A stretch of 64,000 bases of DNA from Acetobacteraceae bacterium (lineage in GTDB: Bacteria > Pseudomonadota > Alphaproteobacteria > Acetobacterales > Acetobacteraceae): assembly GCA_021732665.1 (NCBI GenBank), contig JAKFUL010000019.1, positions 43,250 to 107,249 of the forward strand. The letters are read 5' to 3'. Positions 7,433 through 16,339 of this stretch are shown here, in pieces; position 1 is the stretch's first letter; the number at the start of each line of letters is the position of its first letter. The notes beneath the pieces were generated by a model, which saw nothing but the letters and a program-made list of their open reading frames with translations, was not told the DNA's origin and did not search any database. Position numbers and translations under genes: made by a program.

Positions 7433-8890
7433 ATGGAAGAGACGATCCTGCTGCGCGCCGCCTGGCTCTGGGAGGGCGGCATGGCCGAGCCCTGTGCCGA
7501 GGGGCGGGTGCTGGTGCGCGCGGGCCGGATCGCGGCGCTGGGTGCTGCGGCCGAGCGGCAGGCGCCGGGCGCGCGGGTCATCGAACTCGGCGCCGCGGTG
7601 CTGATGCCCGGGCTGGTCTGCGCGCATCAGCATGGCCGGGGCCTGTCGCAGCTCCTGCTGGGTTATCCGGATGATCGGCTGGAGGCCTGGGCCAATCGGC
7701 GGCGGGGGCGCGGCATCCTGCCCTCCGCCCCGCTGGTGCGGCTGGCGGCGGCGCGGATGCTGCGCCATGGCATCACCGGCTGCATCCACGCCAACTGGTC
7801 CTATGGCCGGCCGCAGGCCGAGGAATTGCCGGAGGTGATGGCAGCCTATGCGCAAAGCGGCATCCGCGCCGCGATCTGCGTGGGTGTTGCCGATCGCGGC
7901 GCGCTGGTGCTGCCGGAGGAGGATCTTTCCCGGTTTGTCGCGGGCCTGCCTGCCGGGCTGCGCGGCCTGGCGGGGGAGGTCTCCCGCCATCCCTTCATGG
8001 CCGATGCGAGGGAGGCGGCGGCGCTGTTCGATGCGCTGGCGCGCGCGGCCGGGCCGCGCCTGTCCTTCCTGTTCGGCCCGGCGGCGCCGCATTGGGTGTC
8101 GGATGGGCTGCTTTCGGAGCTGGCGGCGGCGGCGCGCGACCGCGCGGCAGGGCTGCATTACCACATCCTGGAAAGCCCGGTGCAGCGCGCCGCCTGCGAC
8201 CGGCTCTACCCCGAGGGCACGCTGCGCCGGCTGGCCGCTTTGGGCGCGCTGGGGCCGCGGCACAGCGCCGCGCATGGGGTCTTCCTCTCGGCCGACGACA
8301 TGGATTTGCTGGCGCGGACCGGCACCACGCTGGTGCTCAACCCAGGCAGCAACATGCGGCTGGGCAATGGCCCGCCGCCGGTGGCCGCGCTGATGCGCGC
8401 CGGGGTGCCGCTGGCCCTGGGCGGCGATGATTGCGAGCTGGCCGATGACCGCGACCCCTGGGGCGAGCTGCGGCTGGTCTCGGCGCTGTCGCGCGGGGGC
8501 GATGCCGCCTCGCCGCCCGGTCTTTCGCCCGGCGCGCTGCTGCGCATGGCCACCGCCGGCGGCCGGGCGCTGCTGGGCCAGCCCGGCCGGGCCGTGCTGG
8601 CGGTGGGTGAGCCCGCGGACATCATCGCGCTCGACCCCGGCCCGCGTGGCGATCCCTCGCTGCCGCTGGCGGCATTGCTGACCGGCCGGGCGCGCGGTGC
8701 CGACACAAGGCTGACCATGGTGGCGGGCGAGGTGCTGTGGCAGGCGGGCGCTGCGCTGGCCGACCTGCCGGGGCTGGAGCAGGCGGCGCTGGAGGCGGCC
8801 CGGGCGGCGGCGCGGCATGCGAGCCGCGACGCCGCCGATGTCGAGGCGCTGGGCCGCGAATTGCTGCGCTTCTACGCGCTCAGTTGCTGA
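7433..8890 (+). CDS. Amidohydrolase / cytosine deaminase-like metal-dependent hydrolase
   Basis: 485-aa enzyme of the amidohydrolase superfamily (TrzA/AtzA/SsnA-like group). It has the metal-binding HxH at His65 and His67 in 'GLVCAHQHGRG', a later His in 'GLHYHILES', 'SAAHGVFLS', and the catalytic Asp region 'LGGDDCELADD'. N- and C-terminal beta-sandwich strands flank the barrel, as usual. I chose the ATG at 7433, since upstream residues are not family-like. It is transcribed divergently from the FAD-monooxygenase operon across about 200 bases. Its 3-prime end overlaps the convergent beta-sandwich protein gene by 11 bases. It probably deaminates or hydrolyses a heterocyclic or guanidine-type compound; a link to the neighbouring operon is possible but unproven. 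Confidence 0.85.
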   Translation: MEETILLRAAWLWEGGMAEPCAEGRVLVRAGRIAALGAAAERQAPGARVIELGAAVLMPGLVCAHQHGRGLSQLLLGYPDDRLEAWANRRRGRGILPSAPLVRLAAARMLRHGITGCIHANWSYGRPQAEELPEVMAAYAQSGIRAAICVGVADRGALVLPEEDLSRFVAGLPAGLRGLAGEVSRHPFMADAREAAALFDALARAAGPRLSFLFGPAAPHWVSDGLLSELAAAARDRAAGLHYHILESPVQRAACDRLYPEGTLRRLAALGALGPRHSAAHGVFLSADDMDLLARTGTTLVLNPGSNMRLGNGPPPVAALMRAGVPLALGGDDCELADDRDPWGELRLVSALSRGGDAASPPGLSPGALLRMATAGGRALLGQPGRAVLAVGEPADIIALDPGPRGDPSLPLAALLTGRARGADTRLTMVAGEVLWQAGAALADLPGLEQAALEAARAAARHASRDAADVEALGRELLRFYALSC

Positions 8891-9572
8891 TCAGCCGCAC
8901 CCGGTTCGGCCGGTCGCCCAGGTTGCGCAGCAGCACGGTGAACTCGCCCGTCCAGCGCGGCGTCCAGGCGCAGATCTCGCGGTCGGTGGGGCCGACGCGG
9001 CGGCAGATCTCGTTGCCCATCTCATCGAGCACGAAGAGGTCCACATCGGTGTCGCCATCGCCCTGGATCGCGACCTCGGCGCGCTCGCCGGCGCGGAAGA
9101 CCAGGCCCTGCTGCGGTTCGGAGCGCCAGCGGCCCTGCGGCTGCATCACCACGATGCCCGAAAGCGGGCCGGTCATCCGCCCGCGTGAGGCGCCCGCGGC
9201 GGCATCGATCATCGCGCGCAGCGTGGCGCTGCCGCCGGCCAGCGCCCGGGCGGTGGCCAGCATCGCCTCGGCGCCCTCGGGGCCATCATCGGCGGGCTTG
9301 TCGGCTTCGCGCGCCGCGGTCTGGGTGCCCGGGCGCGCGGTCGGTTGCAGCGGCACGGTCTGGGCGAGGCGGGCGGCGGCCAGGGCCAGCAACGGGTCGC
9401 GGGCGCGGATCGCCATGGCATGCAGCTCCCCCGCCAGATAGAGCCTGGCGACCGGGCCGTCGCGCTCCTGGCCCTCGGTCGCGGCCTCGGCATTCGGGCC
9501 GCGGGTTTGCGCGGTGAGCGGGCCGGCGGCCAGGAATGGCGTGGCGAGAAGGGCGGCGAGGAGCAGGCGCAT
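8880..9572 (-). CDS. Secreted protein with PPC-like beta-sandwich domain (paralogue 1)
   Basis: 230-aa exported protein starting with a Sec signal (MRLLLAALLATPFLAAG). The middle is low-complexity Ala/Arg/Glu-rich helix (roughly 20-130). The last 80 residues contain 'GDGDTDVDLFVLDEMGNEI', then a Cys, then 'WTPRWTGEFTVLLRNLG', which matches the pattern of bacterial pre-peptidase C-terminal (PPC) domains. The same layout recurs in the next gene, including the closing 'S-N' or 'T-N' residues, so the two are tandem duplicates. I chose the ATG at 9572 because it begins the signal peptide. It lies just downstream of a two-component system on the same strand. It is likely a periplasmic binding or adaptor protein; exact role unknown. 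Confidence 0.7.
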   Translation of the reverse strand: MRLLLAALLATPFLAAGPLTAQTRGPNAEAATEGQERDGPVARLYLAGELHAMAIRARDPLLALAAARLAQTVPLQPTARPGTQTAAREADKPADDGPEGAEAMLATARALAGGSATLRAMIDAAAGASRGRMTGPLSGIVVMQPQGRWRSEPQQGLVFRAGERAEVAIQGDGDTDVDLFVLDEMGNEICRRVGPTDREICAWTPRWTGEFTVLLRNLGDRPNRVRLISN

Positions 9573-9669
9573 CGGCGCAATCCCTGAAGAAGCAGATCTC
9601 ATCGCGGCCGGACCGTGATGGTCATGTCGGAATTACCGCGCGCCACACCCGGTGTCGCGGGTTCGCGCC

Positions 9670-9689
9670 GGCCCCGCCCGGGCGGGGCC
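9670..9689 (-). terminator. GC palindrome downstream of paralogue 2
   Basis: A perfect 20-base self-complementary sequence, GGCCCCGCCCGGGCGGGGCC, lies 7 bases past the stop of the minus-strand gene 9697-10395 and before the next minus gene. It could form a strong hairpin and act as a terminator or RNA-stabilising structure between the two paralogues. There is no T-tract, so termination efficiency is uncertain. Confidence 0.4.
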
Positions 9690-9696
9690 ATGCGCA

Positions 9697-10395
9697 TCAA
9701 TTCGTGCTCATGCGGAAATTGGCGGGGTTGGCGCCAACATTGACCACCCGCACCCGGAACGTGCCGGTCCAGACCGGCGTCCAGCCGCAGGATTGCCGGT
9801 CGCCGGCGCGGCGCGCGGTGCAGAGATGATTGCCGTTCTCGTCGAAGACCTGCAGGTTCAGCAGGCTGCCGCCATCGCCGGCCAGCCAGACCTGGGCGTA
9901 TTCGCGGCCCTGGAAACTGATGGTGAAGTCGCGCTGGAAGCCCGGCGCCACCCAATTGTCCAGCCAGCCCGGGCCGGCCACCCGGCCGCGCTGGGCCTGG
10001 GCGCCCAGGCCATCGACCATCGCCAGAAGCTGGCTGTTGCCCTGCGCCAGCTGGCGCGCGGTGTCGATCGCCACGGCCAGGTCGGGCACCCGGGTGGTGG
10101 GCGCGATGGCGCCGGCGGGGGCGTTCGTCGTGCTCTCGCGCGTCACCTCGGAGCTGCCGACGCGCGCCATGATCCGGGCGGCGGCGATGACCAGCAGCGG
10201 GTCACGCTCGGCCACGCCGAGCTGGTAGAGCTCCTGCGCCACCAGGAGCTGGTCCTGCGGCTGCTGGCCGGCCTGCGGGCGCTCGGCGGTGGGCGAGCTG
10301 TTGGGGCCCTGGCCCGCGGTCTGGGCAGGCGCCGGGGTGGCGGAGATGCCGGCGGCGACAAGGCCGGCGGCGAGGATGTTCTGCAGGACCTTCAT
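9697..10395 (-). CDS. Secreted protein with PPC-like beta-sandwich domain (paralogue 2)
   Basis: 232-aa exported protein with signal peptide (MKVLQNILAAGLVAAGISATPAPA, cleavage likely after AQ). A Gln/Pro-rich linker is followed by a helical region containing 'LYQLGVAERDPLLVIAAARIM', which corresponds to 'AMAIRARDPLLALAAARLA' in the neighbouring paralogue. A C-terminal beta-sandwich carries 'VFDENGNHLC', a second Cys in 'SCGWTPVWTGTFRVRVVNVG' and the end 'FRMSTN'. The two Cys probably form a disulfide in the periplasm. It is the first secreted gene after the kinase (111-base gap), in the same direction, so it may belong to that regulator's output. Function is unknown. Confidence 0.72.
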   Translation of the reverse strand: MKVLQNILAAGLVAAGISATPAPAQTAGQGPNSSPTAERPQAGQQPQDQLLVAQELYQLGVAERDPLLVIAAARIMARVGSSEVTRESTTNAPAGAIAPTTRVPDLAVAIDTARQLAQGNSQLLAMVDGLGAQAQRGRVAGPGWLDNWVAPGFQRDFTISFQGREYAQVWLAGDGGSLLNLQVFDENGNHLCTARRAGDRQSCGWTPVWTGTFRVRVVNVGANPANFRMSTN

Positions 10396-10506
10396 GGCAA
10401 CGATTTCCGATCATGTGTTGGCGCCGCGGATCGGCCGCCGTGAGCGCAGAAAACATCCTGAATCACGCCCTGGCCACTTACAAGCGACGTCATGGCGACG
10501 TTTCCA

Positions 10507-11913
10507 TCAGCCCCCGGCGGGGTCGAGCGTGACGTCCAGCCCGGGCCGCGCGTCGCCCAGCCCGATGGCCAGCCCGTGCCGCCCGGCGATCACCCGCACC
10601 AGGCTCAGCCCCAGCCCGGTGCCGGCGCGCGGCGAGCCGGGCTCGGCCACGAAGAATTTATCGAAGACCTTCTCACGCAGCGCGGGGGGGATGCCGGGGC
10701 CGCGGTCACGCACCCGCAGCAGCGGGCCGCCGGGCTCGGCCAGGATCAGCGCCACCTCGCTGCCCGGCGGGGCGTGCTTGATGGCGTTGTGCACCAGATT
10801 GGCCAGCATGGTGCGCAGCAATGCCGCCTGGCCGTGCAGCCGGGCCGGGCGGCTGTCCAGCCGCAGCGTCACGCAGGCCAGCTCGGCCTCGCCCTCCATG
10901 GTCTCGGCCACGTCGCGGGCGACCTGTTCGAGGTCGACAGGGCCAAAGCCCTCGGGGCCGCGGGATTCGTGGTTGGCGATCTCCAGCAGGGCGGCGAAGG
11001 TTTCCAGCAGCCGGTCCAGCCTGGCCATGGCGTCGCCGATCGCGGCCCGGGTCGCGGGCTCCGCGCAATCGCGCTGGGCGCGTTCCAGCACCAGCCGCAG
11101 CCGCGCCATGGGCGTGCGCAGGTCATGCGCCGCGTGTTCGGAGACGTGGCGGACGACACGCAGCAGCTCCACGATGCGGTCCAGCATCTCGTTCACCGCC
11201 GCCGCCAGCCGGTCGAACTCGTCGCGCGTGCCCGGCACGGCCATGCGGTGTTCCAGCCGCCCGGCGCGGACCTGCGCCACCAGCTGGTCGAAGGGGGCGA
11301 GGCGGGCATGCAGCCAGCGCCCGGCCAGCCAGCCCACCAGTGCCGCGCCCAGCGTGATGCCCAGCGCCACCAGCGCGGCGCCCTGCCAGGCGGCGCTCTT
11401 CAGGTCATCGAGCGGCGTCGCATCGCGCGCCACCAGCAGCCATTGGCCGAAGCGCAGGGCGACGACCTGCAGCAGCATGGCGGGTTCGGTCGCGCGGGCC
11501 ACCGTGGCGTGGCGGCCGGCGGCGAAGGGCAGGTCAGCCGGCCAGCGGGCGAGATTGCCGACCGGGCAAAGCTCCAGCGCGTTGGAGCCGGAGAGCGGGC
11601 AGTCGCCATCCTCGCCCTGCATCAGGTAGAAAAACCCCGTCCCCCCCTCGCCGCCGCGTCCGGCCCGGCTGGAGACGGCCAGCGCCAGGTCCTGGATGCC
11701 CTTGAACACCTCCAGCGCCGCCGCCTCATCGGCCACGGCGCGGCGGAACTCGCCCTCGACCCGGCCCATCACCCACCATTGCGTCAGCGCGACCGCACCG
11801 GCCGAGAGCGCCGCCACCGCCAGCCCCAGCCCGAGGGCGAGGCGCAGCAGCACCGAGCGACCGCGGGCGCTGGCGCCCTCAGTCACCTGTGGCGCTGGCG
11901 GCGCGCAGCACAT
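10507..11913 (-). CDS. Membrane sensor histidine kinase
   Basis: 468-aa class I histidine kinase. Transmembrane helices at about 22-45 and 172-200 flank a periplasmic sensor domain of roughly 125 residues that contains two Cys (105 and 116). A HAMP segment (200-255) leads to the dimerisation helix with phospho-acceptor His263 in 'AAHDLRTP'. The ATPase follows, with the N box 'LANLVHNAIKHAP', G1 'VRDRGPGIP' and G2 'GTGLGLSLV'. The start overlaps the response-regulator gene by 35 bases, so the pair is translationally coupled. The sensor domain has no match I recognise. Neighbouring secreted proteins and the HtrA-like protease suggest an envelope-related signal (inference). Confidence 0.93.
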   Translation of the reverse strand: MCCAPPAPQVTEGASARGRSVLLRLALGLGLAVAALSAGAVALTQWWVMGRVEGEFRRAVADEAAALEVFKGIQDLALAVSSRAGRGGEGGTGFFYLMQGEDGDCPLSGSNALELCPVGNLARWPADLPFAAGRHATVARATEPAMLLQVVALRFGQWLLVARDATPLDDLKSAAWQGAALVALGITLGAALVGWLAGRWLHARLAPFDQLVAQVRAGRLEHRMAVPGTRDEFDRLAAAVNEMLDRIVELLRVVRHVSEHAAHDLRTPMARLRLVLERAQRDCAEPATRAAIGDAMARLDRLLETFAALLEIANHESRGPEGFGPVDLEQVARDVAETMEGEAELACVTLRLDSRPARLHGQAALLRTMLANLVHNAIKHAPPGSEVALILAEPGGPLLRVRDRGPGIPPALREKVFDKFFVAEPGSPRAGTGLGLSLVRVIAGRHGLAIGLGDARPGLDVTLDPAGG

Positions 11914-12568
11914 AGCCCCGCCCGGTCACCGTCTCGATCATCGGGGGCGTCGCGAAGGGCGCCTCCAGCTTCTTGCGCAGGCGGGACATGTTGACCTCGA
12001 CCACATTGGTCTGCGGATCGACGCCGGGGCGATAATGGAAGACGTATTCCAGGAACATCCGCCGCGTCACCAGCACGCCGGCATGGCGCGCCAGCAGCAC
12101 CAGCATGGCGTATTCCTTCTCGCTCAATTCCAGTTCCCGCCCGGCGCGGACCACGCGCTTCCATTTGAACGAGATCTCCAGGTCGCCGATCAAAGTGAAT
12201 TCGGGATGTGCCGTCGATTGCGCGCGCCGGCGCAGCGCGGTGATCCGGGCGCACAGCTCCTCCATCGAGAAGGGTTTGCCCAGGTAGTCATCGGCGCCGG
12301 CCGAGAAACCCTCGACCTTGCGTTCGGATTCGCTGAGCGCGCTGAGCACGATGACCGGGGTCATCACCTCCATCCGGCGCAGCCGCTCCAGCACCTCGAT
12401 ACCGTCGCCATCGGGCAGCATGCGGTCGAGCACGATGGCACCCCAGGCGCGCGAGGCAGCCATGGCCAGCCCCTCGGCGGCATTGGTCACCAGGCAGGCG
12501 CCGCCCAGCGCCTCGGCGATGGCCGGGCCAAGTTCGGGATCGTCTTCCACCACGAGGATGTCGTTCAT
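11879..12568 (-). CDS. OmpR/PhoB-family response regulator
   Basis: 229-aa DNA-binding regulator and cognate partner of the kinase at 10507-11913. The receiver domain (1-115) has the acidic pair in 'VVEDDPE', phospho-acceptor Asp48 in 'IVLDRMLPDGDG' and a conserved Lys in 'YLGKPF'. The C-terminal winged helix (130-225) includes 'LSEKEYAMLVLLARHAG' and the closing 'IETVTGRGYVLR'. I chose the ATG at 12568, which starts the receiver domain exactly; an in-frame ATG 17 codons upstream would overlap the protease gene end. The HtrA-like gene ends 48 bases upstream, so all three may be one transcript. Confidence 0.93.
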   Translation of the reverse strand: MNDILVVEDDPELGPAIAEALGGACLVTNAAEGLAMAASRAWGAIVLDRMLPDGDGIEVLERLRRMEVMTPVIVLSALSESERKVEGFSAGADDYLGKPFSMEELCARITALRRRAQSTAHPEFTLIGDLEISFKWKRVVRAGRELELSEKEYAMLVLLARHAGVLVTRRMFLEYVFHYRPGVDPQTNVVEVNMSRLRKKLEAPFATPPMIETVTGRGYVLRAASATGD

Positions 12569-12615
12569 GGCCGATACCTCACCGCAGCCGGCCCGCGCAG
12601 ACAAGGGGAGCGACA

Positions 12616-14025
12616 TCAATACACCCCCCCCTGGGCGCCGCCGGCATTGCCCAGGGGCTGGCCGGAATTCTCCCGCAACGGCAGCACCACCCAGCGCGGG
12701 TCGTCCTGGCCGCGGCGCAGCAACAGGGCAACGGCGGGGCCGGCCTGGCCGATCGCGGCCTCGGCCGCCGCGGGCGAGGTCACCGGCTGGTGGCCCACGC
12801 GCAGCAGCACATCGCCGGGGCGCAGGCCGATCTCGCGCCCCGCGCCATCGGCCACCTCGCGGATCAGCACGCCCTCGGCGCCGCCGCCGCGGGTCAGGGC
12901 CGCCTGGCCGAAGCCCAGGCCATGCGGCTGCGGCCGGGCAGGTGGTTCGGCCGCGGCGGCACGGGCGGCCGGGCGCAGGTCGGGCGGCGCCAGCGCCGCG
13001 CGCAGCACCTCCTCGCGCGCCATGCCGCCGCGCAGCAGGGTAAGGCGCATGGATTGTCCCGGCCTGCTGCGCAGCAGGCCCGCCGCCAGGTCGCGCACCT
13101 GCCGCAGGGGGCGGCCATCCAGGCTCAGCAGCAGGTCGCCCGGGGCCAGGGCGCGGGCCGCGGGGCCGGCGGGGTCCAGGCTGCTCACCACCAGCCCGGG
13201 CCGCCTGCCCAGCCCCAGCGCCGCGGCCAGTGCGGGCTCGACGGATTGCACGCCAAGGCCCAGCCAGCCGCGCGCGACCACGCCCGCGCGCTCCAGCTCC
13301 GCCGCCACCTCCAGCGCCAGGACAGCGGGGATGGCCAGCCCCACGCCGACATCGCCGCGCTCGCGCTCGGGCACGGCGGCGTTGATGCCGAGCAGCCGCC
13401 CCTGCGCGTCGAGCAGCGGGCCGCCGGAGGAGCCGGGGTTGAGTGCGGCGTCATGTTGCAGATACTCCATCGGGTCGGAGGCGCTGTATGGCCGCGCCAG
13501 CCCCGAGACGATGCCCGCGGAGAGGCTGCCGGCGAGGCCGAAGGGGCTGCCCACCGCCAGCACCGGCTCGCCAGGCTCGGGCGGCGTGGTGCGGCCCAGG
13601 CCCACCGTGGCCAGTGGCTCGGGCATATCGAGGTCGAGCAGGGCGAGGTCGGTCATCACATCGATGCCAAGCAGGCGGACCGGGCAGGTCCGGCCATCGG
13701 GCAGCACGGCGATCAGGCTTTGCGCGTCGCGCACCGCATGCGCCGCGGTCAGCACCAGGCCATCGGCGCGCAGCACGGTGCCGGCGGCGATGCGGCCACG
13801 CCGGGCACCGGGCGGCTGGGCGGGCTGCAGGGCGTCCGCCAGGGGCAGGTCGCGATCGGTCAGGATGGAGATGGTGGCGGCGCGGCCGCGCGCCGCCACG
13901 GCGCGCCAGTCGCGCGGCGACGGCTCGGGCGGTGCCTGGGCGAGGGGCCGGGTGGCGGGAAGCAATCCGGCCAGGCCGAACAGGGCAAGGGAGGCTCTGC
14001 GGGTGCCTCTTGGCGTCGGCATCAA
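12616..14025 (-). CDS. HtrA/DegP-like trypsin-fold serine protease with two PDZ-like domains
   Basis: 469-aa exported protease. A twin-Arg signal (residues 1-30, ending PLAQ) is followed by a trypsin-like domain with the full triad: His96 in 'LTAAHAV', Asp126 in 'MTDLALLDLD' and Ser200 in 'NPGSSGGPLL'. Two PDZ-type regions follow, one around 'GWLGLGVQSVEPALA' to 'APGDLLLSLDGRPL', the other around 'GVLIREVADGAG' to 'LRPGDVLLRVGHQPV'. It acts in the periplasm as a quality-control protease or chaperone. It is upstream of and collinear with the two-component genes and divergent from a secreted caspase-like gene across 182 bases, so the two proteases may share control. Length matches DegP/DegQ. 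Confidence 0.9.
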   Translation of the reverse strand: MMPTPRGTRRASLALFGLAGLLPATRPLAQAPPEPSPRDWRAVAARGRAATISILTDRDLPLADALQPAQPPGARRGRIAAGTVLRADGLVLTAAHAVRDAQSLIAVLPDGRTCPVRLLGIDVMTDLALLDLDMPEPLATVGLGRTTPPEPGEPVLAVGSPFGLAGSLSAGIVSGLARPYSASDPMEYLQHDAALNPGSSGGPLLDAQGRLLGINAAVPERERGDVGVGLAIPAVLALEVAAELERAGVVARGWLGLGVQSVEPALAAALGLGRRPGLVVSSLDPAGPAARALAPGDLLLSLDGRPLRQVRDLAAGLLRSRPGQSMRLTLLRGGMAREEVLRAALAPPDLRPAARAAAAEPPARPQPHGLGFGQAALTRGGGAEGVLIREVADGAGREIGLRPGDVLLRVGHQPVTSPAAAEAAIGQAGPAVALLLRRGQDDPRWVVLPLRENSGQPLGNAGGAQGGVY

Positions 14026-14207
14026 TCAACGGTCCTTGTTCGGTCGCCGGGGGGCGGGCAGGTGGCGCGGCTGCTCGGGGGCGCCGGGATGGGTTTGCAC
14101 CATCGCGCGCGCCATGCGGATGACAAATCCCGTCACCGCGCCGCGCCATGCTTCCTGCGGCCCCGTCCCGGTGTAACATCTCCCAACGGCGCATCGGAGG
14201 TGCGGTC

Positions 14208-16322
14208 ATGCGGGTGCTGCTGGCGGAATGGCGATGGCGGGGTGTGGCGGCGCTGGCGCTGCTGCTCGCTTTGGCCGCCGGCCGCGCGGAGGCCTTCACC
14301 CATGCCCTGCTGGTGGGCGTGAGCTATGCCGACCGGACCGACATCGCCCATCTGCCCGGCCCCGGCAATGACGTGGCGATGCTGCGCGCGGCGCTCATCG
14401 CCCGCGGCATGGCGCCGGGCAGCATCCGGGTGCTGGCCGACAGGCTGCCGGCGCAGGCCGGCTTCGCGGCCGATGGCCGGCCGACCCGCGCCGCCATCAT
14501 GGCCGGCTTCGCCGAGCTGGCGCGGCTGTCGCGCCCCGGCGACCTGGTGCTGATCCACCTCTCCGGCCATGGCTCGCAACAGCCCACCGAGGTGAGCGCC
14601 GAGGAGCCGGACGGCCTCGACGAGATCTTCCTGCCCGAGGATGTCGGCCGCTGGGATGGCGGCGTGGGCCGGGTGGAGCGGGCGATCATCGATGACGAGA
14701 TCGGCGTGGCGCTAGATGCCATCCGCGCCGCCGGCGCCTTCGTGGTGGCGAGCTTCGACAGCTGCCATTCCGGCACGCTGACCCGCGCCGCGCCGGGGCG
14801 GGCGGCGACGCGCGCGATTGCGCCGGGGAGCCTGGGCATCCCCTCGCCGCGCGCGACGCGCTCGGCGCTCGGGACCGCACGGGCCAGGGAGACGGCGCCG
14901 CCGATCCCCGCCGAGGGTGCCGGGCTGGTGGCGCTGTTCGGCGCCCAGCCCTGGCAACTCGTCACCGAGATCAGCGTCGATCTCAATGGCAGCGGCGAGC
15001 GCACCCCGGTCGGGCCGCTGAGCTACGCGCTCGCCCGCAGCCTGCGCGAGGGCGGCGGGCGGAGCTGGCGCGAGCTGACCGCCCGCGTGCTGGCCGAATT
15101 CGACCTGGCGGTGCTGAACAATGGCGACAGCCGCCGCTCCGACCCCATGGTGGAGGGTGATCTGGACGCGCCCCTGCCGGCGATGACCGCAGAGCCGCTG
15201 CGCGATGTGCAGGCCGAACCGCAATTTCCCGGCCCCCGCGGCGCCATTCGGGTGATGGCCGGGCGGCTGCACGGGCTGGGGCCGGGCGCCATGCTCACCA
15301 TCCTCGATCCCGTCCGACCGGCGCAGCCGCTGGGGCGCGCCCGGGTGCGCGAGGCCGGGCTGAATGAATCCCTGGCCATGCTGGAGCCGGCGCCGGCCGA
15401 TTTCCTGCCCCGCCGGTTGCTGGCGCGGCTGCCCGCACCCACGCCGGCGGGCGCGGTGCGGCTCGCATTGCCGCAGGGTGAGCTGGAGGCGGGGCCCATC
15501 CTGGGCGAGCTGCGCGCGGCGCTGACCGGCCAGTCCGGCGTCACCCTGGTGGCCCATGACGCGGCGGCCGATCTGCGGCTGCGGGTGGCGCAGGGGCGGC
15601 TGTGGCTGCTGCGCGGCGAGGATGCGGCCCCGGCCTCCGGCAGCCTCTCCATGCCGCTGGCCGGCGCGCCGCTGGCCAATTTCGTGGCGGCGCTGCGCCA
15701 TGCCGCGGCCGGGGTGCGCCTCACCCAGCTGGCGCCGCAAATGGCCTCCGCCCCCTGGGGTGGCCAGCTGCGCATCGACACCCAGCTGATGCGCGCCGCC
15801 GACCGTCCCGGTGGGCAGGACCCGCGCGCCGCCTGCCCGCCCTATCCGGCCCAGCCGCAGGCGGGGGTGGAGCCCTTCCGGATGAGCCAGGTGCCCCGCC
15901 TCCGGCATTGCGACGTGGTCTATGTCACCCTGCGCAACACCGGCTCGGCGCCGCTCGATGTCGGGCTGTTCTACCAGCACATGAACGGGCTGGCCTATAT
16001 CGTGCCCGATGTGCAGGGCCGCGGCAGCCTGGCCGGGCTGCGGCTGCCCGGCGGGGCCGCGCTGACCGTGCCGCTGCTGATGACGACCTGGGACGCCCAG
16101 CATGGGCGAGAGGCCGAGACCGGCCCGGGCCGCGTCTTCGTGCTGGCGGCCAGGCGGGACACGCCGCTGGCGCTGGCCGAGGTGGTCGACTACGCCGCCC
16201 TGTTGGAGCTGCGCGCCCCGGCCGGCCCGGTGCAGACGGCGGCGAGCCGCGGCGGCGCGTCGCTGGGCGGCCTGGTGCAGGTGCTGCGCTGGGAGACGGA
16301 ACGGCCGCTGGCCGGGCCCTGA
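14208..16322 (+). CDS. Secreted caspase-like (peptidase C14, metacaspase-type) protein
   Basis: 704-aa protein with a Sec signal (residues 1-29, 'ALLLALAAGRAEA') followed at once by a caspase p20 fold: 'THALLVGVSYAD', catalytic His121 in 'HLSGHGSQ' and catalytic Cys186 in 'FDSCHSG'. The Asp-rich linker between them is typical of metacaspase-like enzymes. The C-terminal 500 residues are beta-rich and end with a domain resembling the DUF4384-type modules that often follow bacterial caspases ('YVTLRNTGSAPLDVGLFY'). I chose the ATG at 14208, preceded by CGGAGG, over a start 20 codons upstream. It is divergent from the HtrA-like gene. Likely an extracytoplasmic Arg/Lys-specific protease; its targets are unknown. 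Confidence 0.85.
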   Translation: MRVLLAEWRWRGVAALALLLALAAGRAEAFTHALLVGVSYADRTDIAHLPGPGNDVAMLRAALIARGMAPGSIRVLADRLPAQAGFAADGRPTRAAIMAGFAELARLSRPGDLVLIHLSGHGSQQPTEVSAEEPDGLDEIFLPEDVGRWDGGVGRVERAIIDDEIGVALDAIRAAGAFVVASFDSCHSGTLTRAAPGRAATRAIAPGSLGIPSPRATRSALGTARARETAPPIPAEGAGLVALFGAQPWQLVTEISVDLNGSGERTPVGPLSYALARSLREGGGRSWRELTARVLAEFDLAVLNNGDSRRSDPMVEGDLDAPLPAMTAEPLRDVQAEPQFPGPRGAIRVMAGRLHGLGPGAMLTILDPVRPAQPLGRARVREAGLNESLAMLEPAPADFLPRRLLARLPAPTPAGAVRLALPQGELEAGPILGELRAALTGQSGVTLVAHDAAADLRLRVAQGRLWLLRGEDAAPASGSLSMPLAGAPLANFVAALRHAAAGVRLTQLAPQMASAPWGGQLRIDTQLMRAADRPGGQDPRAACPPYPAQPQAGVEPFRMSQVPRLRHCDVVYVTLRNTGSAPLDVGLFYQHMNGLAYIVPDVQGRGSLAGLRLPGGAALTVPLLMTTWDAQHGREAETGPGRVFVLAARRDTPLALAEVVDYAALLELRAPAGPVQTAASRGGASLGGLVQVLRWETERPLAGP

Positions 16323-16339
16323 GGGCGTCAGCCCGCCGC

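Noticed and set aside
14208..16322. Caspase-like gene as an anti-phage or toxin-antitoxin effector
   Set aside because: It has an export signal and envelope neighbours, and no effector-associated domain, sensor or antitoxin partner.
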